From Gemmatimonadota bacterium (GTDB lineage Bacteria; Gemmatimonadota; Gemmatimonadetes; Longimicrobiales; Gaopeijiaceae), in contig JAPOOQ010000018.1 of assembly GCA_026713345.1 (NCBI GenBank), positions 1 through 7,098 on the forward strand: 7,098 bases of DNA, read 5' to 3'. Shown one piece after another: positions 5,407 through 7,098 of this stretch. The notes under the pieces are model-generated. The model was not told where the DNA came from. It saw nothing but the letters and a program-made list of their open reading frames with translations, and did not search any database. Position 1 is the first letter of the stretch. The number at the start of each line of letters is the position of its first letter. A program made the translations under genes and the position numbers.

Positions 5407-6683
5407 CGTGTTTCCCTTTCTTCAGTCGTTCGCGTGAGATTGCGTTTCATGGTGTCTCTCTGGGCAACCCGCCGCAACTCCGGGGACAGCGCCCGCACCT
5501 CCACCTTCGGATAGGGATCGGACGGGACCGTGATGAAGCTGGAATCCCCGATCCAGGCGATCCACGGGAGGTCGTCGCTGACCACACCCCCGTTTCCGGT
5601 CTCCTGGTCCAGCAGGTAGGTGCGCATCCGCAGGACCGGCATCGATGCCAATCCTTCCCCTGGTGGCGGATTCCCCTGGTGCACGGCCTGAAGGACAACG
5701 AAGCCCGGCCGTAGCGCGTGGACGCCGATGAGGTATTCCTGCGAGTTGCCTATCGGGTGGACCGACGAGCTGCGCGCATTGTTCTGGTAGATCAGTCCCT
5801 GCTCGAAGTCCTCGATCAGCGCGGTCCACAGCAGCGTGTTGTCCGGCCGGTATCCCTTGACGATCGGGAAGTAGTACTGGGTCCAGACGAGTGTCGGGGG
5901 GCCGGCGCCACAAGCGATATTCCCGTAGGACCTCCTCTGCCGGTCCCGTTCGAACTCCGACTGGTAGCCGTCCGCGACCAGGGCAGTGACGCGACCTTCG
6001 TCGGCGGACACTTCGCGGATGACCCGGTATGTGTCCGGGTCTGCCGAACCCAGATTCGTGGCGTGAAGGAAGATCCGGTCGCCCACGGCACACATGTCGA
6101 TGATCGCGGGAATCTCCGTCGTCTGGTCTTCCAGGAGGAGGCCCGTGTATCTGTAGCCACCGGCGCCCAATTCCAGCACCTTGGCCGCCCCGCCGCCGTG
6201 CGCTACGACCAGTCGTCCGTCCGGAAGTCTGACAAAGCGGCGGATCCCCCGGAACTCCTCTGGCCCGTCTCCCGTTCCACCGGTTCGGTGGAGAAGGTCA
6301 CCCGAAGGGCTGAAGACTAGCAACTCATCCGACGTGTTGTCCTGAATGTAGACGTTGCCGTCTTCATCAACGGCGGCATCGCCGACGATTCCCAGGACAT
6401 CCGGCCCGTCGCCCGCGAAAGTGCCGATGCTGGTGACGACCTCCGCGTCGAGGATGGCCCGCCGGGCTGCGGCCCAGGCGGCGGCGCGCTGGGGGTCGGA
6501 GACGCCCGAAAGCACCGTATCGGCGTGGACGCGCGGCCCGCCCGGTGCCGGGAGGTTCTCCTCGGTCGGGTGCATGATGGCGTTGGCGGGAACGATGCCT
6601 TGCCGGCATGAGGTGCTGAGCGCGACCGCCGGGAGCAGGATGCAGAGAAGCGGGAAATACCAGCCGGAGGGAGGTCTGGACAT
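5403..6683 (-). CDS. 6-bladed beta-propeller protein, probable lipoprotein
   Basis: A 426-residue exported protein. ATG at 6683 is chosen over an in-frame upstream codon at 6794 because GGAGAG (6695-6690) lies 6 nt before it and the protein then opens with a signal sequence, hydrophobic from about residue 8 to 22 and ending at C26. The lipobox, L-S-T-S-C, is imperfect, with Ser at -3 where Leu is usual, so lipidation is likely but not certain. Propeller-type repeats follow: AAVDEDGNVYIQDNTSDELLVFSPSGD within about 103-129, GGTGDGPEEFRGI (135-147), and VRLPDGRLVVAH (151-162). These match the 'DG.lyv.D....ri.vfs.dG' and 'GeGPgEf' signature of 6-bladed propellers. It is only distantly similar to the two + strand paralogs. 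It leads a coupled unit with the DUF4097-like gene (4-nt ATGA overlap) and lies 74 bp after the VPS10-like stop. Substrate or partner unknown. Confidence 0.85.
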   Translation of the reverse strand: MSRPPSGWYFPLLCILLPAVALSTSCRQGIVPANAIMHPTEENLPAPGGPRVHADTVLSGVSDPQRAAAWAAARRAILDAEVVTSIGTFAGDGPDVLGIVGDAAVDEDGNVYIQDNTSDELLVFSPSGDLLHRTGGTGDGPEEFRGIRRFVRLPDGRLVVAHGGGAAKVLELGAGGYRYTGLLLEDQTTEIPAIIDMCAVGDRIFLHATNLGSADPDTYRVIREVSADEGRVTALVADGYQSEFERDRQRRSYGNIACGAGPPTLVWTQYYFPIVKGYRPDNTLLWTALIEDFEQGLIYQNNARSSSVHPIGNSQEYLIGVHALRPGFVVLQAVHQGNPPPGEGLASMPVLRMRTYLLDQETGNGGVVSDDLPWIAWIGDSSFITVPSDPYPKVEVRALSPELRRVAQRDTMKRNLTRTTEERETR

Positions 6684-6689
6684 GGTGGA

Positions 6690-6695
6690 CTCTCC
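6690..6695 (-). promoter_or_regulatory. Shine-Dalgarno of the minus-strand propeller gene
   Basis: Read on the minus strand, GGAGAG lies 6 nt before the ATG at 6683. It fixes this start over a longer reading frame open to 6794. The 74-bp gap to the preceding stop shows no clear terminator, so the upstream gene may be co-transcribed. Confidence 0.65.
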
Positions 6696-6757
6696 AGGTC
6701 GGAGACAACAGGCTATCCGCCGTTCCCTACGACCAGCCCTCGCCCGTTGGTTTCGCG

Positions 6758-7098
6758 TCAGCCTCCCCGGTTCACCGGCCTTCCCGGCGTCCACGGCACG
6801 TCTTCGGCGTCGAGCGCATCCCGAAACGCGGGCATCGCGGCCACGAGCTCATTGAGCGCGGCGAGCTGCTCGTCGAGAGCCGGGCCCGCCTCCTCCAGCG
6901 CGGTCTTTTCGGCGTCGGTCGCGGGCGCGTACGTCTGGTTCATGCCGCCGGCGGTCCCGAGCAGGCTCTGCACGGTGACGGCGCCCCCCCCGCCCCCCCC
7001 CCCCCACACCCCACCCCCCCCCCCCCCCGCCCACCAACCCCTTCCCCCGCTCTCCCTCCAGCCGCACCGCGCACGCCCCCGCCCCCACCGCGTGCCTC
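6758..7098 (-). CDS. C-terminal fragment of a putative VPS10/BNR-repeat (sortilin-like) protein, 5'-truncated
   Basis: Only the C-terminus is in the window; the stop is TGA at 6760-6758 and the gene would continue beyond the right end. The credible part, about 75 residues upstream of the stop, contains TVQSLLGTAGG, a helical ALEEAGPALDEQLAALNEL and the ending DVPWTPGRPV. A helical tail ending in '(D/G)VPWTPGRP' is, from memory, characteristic of large exported VPS10-domain/BNR-repeat 'glycosyl hydrolase' proteins found in Gemmatimonadota and Bacteroidota. The frame is open to the window edge but reads as glycine/tryptophan nonsense above 6981, where long G runs (coding strand) occur. A different frame there gives AVRLEGERGKGL, plausible for the beta-domain that normally precedes the helical tail, so one or more indels in the homopolymers probably break the frame. 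The family call rests on a short segment. Confidence 0.5.
   Translation of the reverse strand, partial: GTRWGRGRARCGWRESGGRGWWAGGGGGGVWGGGGGGGAVTVQSLLGTAGGMNQTYAPATDAEKTALEEAGPALDEQLAALNELVAAMPAFRDALDAEDVPWTPGRPVNRGG
6984..7030. other. Low-complexity poly-C / poly-G tract, probable sequence artefact
   Basis: Of 47 bases only five are not C (G6992, A7006, A7008, A7013, G7029). The runs are 8 (6984-6991), 13 (6993-7005) and 15 (7014-7028) long. The flanking 7031-7098 is also unusually C-rich. No other part of the window looks like this. It lies in a coding region whose frame it destroys and at the very end of the sequence, as expected of low-quality read ends or a contig edge. A genuine G-quadruplex-forming tract is the less likely alternative. 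Confidence 0.75.

Noticed and set aside
6684..6794. N-terminal extension of the minus-strand propeller gene
   Set aside because: It would overlap the end of the VPS10-like gene and place an arginine-rich stretch before the signal sequence. GGAGAG directly upstream of the ATG at 6683 marks the real start.
6849..7088. 79-codon minus-strand open frame as a separate gene
   Set aside because: It is glycine/arginine-rich nonsense over the poly-G tract and overlaps the better-supported C-terminal frame. At most its upstream end belongs to the same gene before a frameshift.
1..7098. Search for a defence system, CRISPR array, transposon or tRNA
   Set aside because: No spaced repeats, transposase motifs, terminal inverted repeats or tRNA-like folds were found by eye. 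The ATPase alone is not enough to claim a defence locus.

Overview
The window is a high-GC bacterial chromosome fragment that encodes mostly exported proteins. It holds three related 6-bladed beta-propeller lipoproteins, a DUF4097-type beta-helix protein and the C-terminal end of what looks like a VPS10/BNR-repeat protein. Such propeller lipoproteins with an N-terminal 'DSAGVRIV' motif are plentiful in Gemmatimonadota, especially marine or sponge-associated lineages, so that phylum is the best guess. It is inferred from protein style; no rRNA or other marker gene is present.

Layout. Bases 1-167 are a non-coding leader. Two tandem paralogous propeller lipoproteins follow on the + strand (168-1376 and 1389-2645). 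They are 12 bp apart, and the second gene's Shine-Dalgarno overlaps the first gene's stop, so they form an operon. A short AT-rich gap follows. It contains an imperfect direct repeat that may be the C-terminal relic of a third paralog, then a near-perfect inverted repeat (14-nt arms, 13 of 14 paired) that runs into the start codon of the next gene. That gene (2727-3938, +) encodes a complete AAA_14/DUF4143 ATPase.

It converges with a minus-strand cluster read from right to left. The cluster begins with the C-terminus of a putative VPS10-like protein (stop at 6758). Then come a propeller lipoprotein (6683-5403), a DUF4097-like repeat protein (5406-4498) and a small secreted protein of unknown function (4501-4010). 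The last three genes are joined by 4-nt stop/start overlaps (ATGA, then GTGA), which points to translational coupling and a shared role at the cell surface.

The last ~120 bases (about 6981-7098) are dominated by long C runs (poly-G on the coding strand) that disturb the last reading frame. They look like a contig-end or sequencing artefact. No tRNA, rRNA, CRISPR array, insertion sequence or convincing intrinsic terminator was seen. The most interesting element is the operator-like dyad fused to the start of the DUF4143 ATPase gene.
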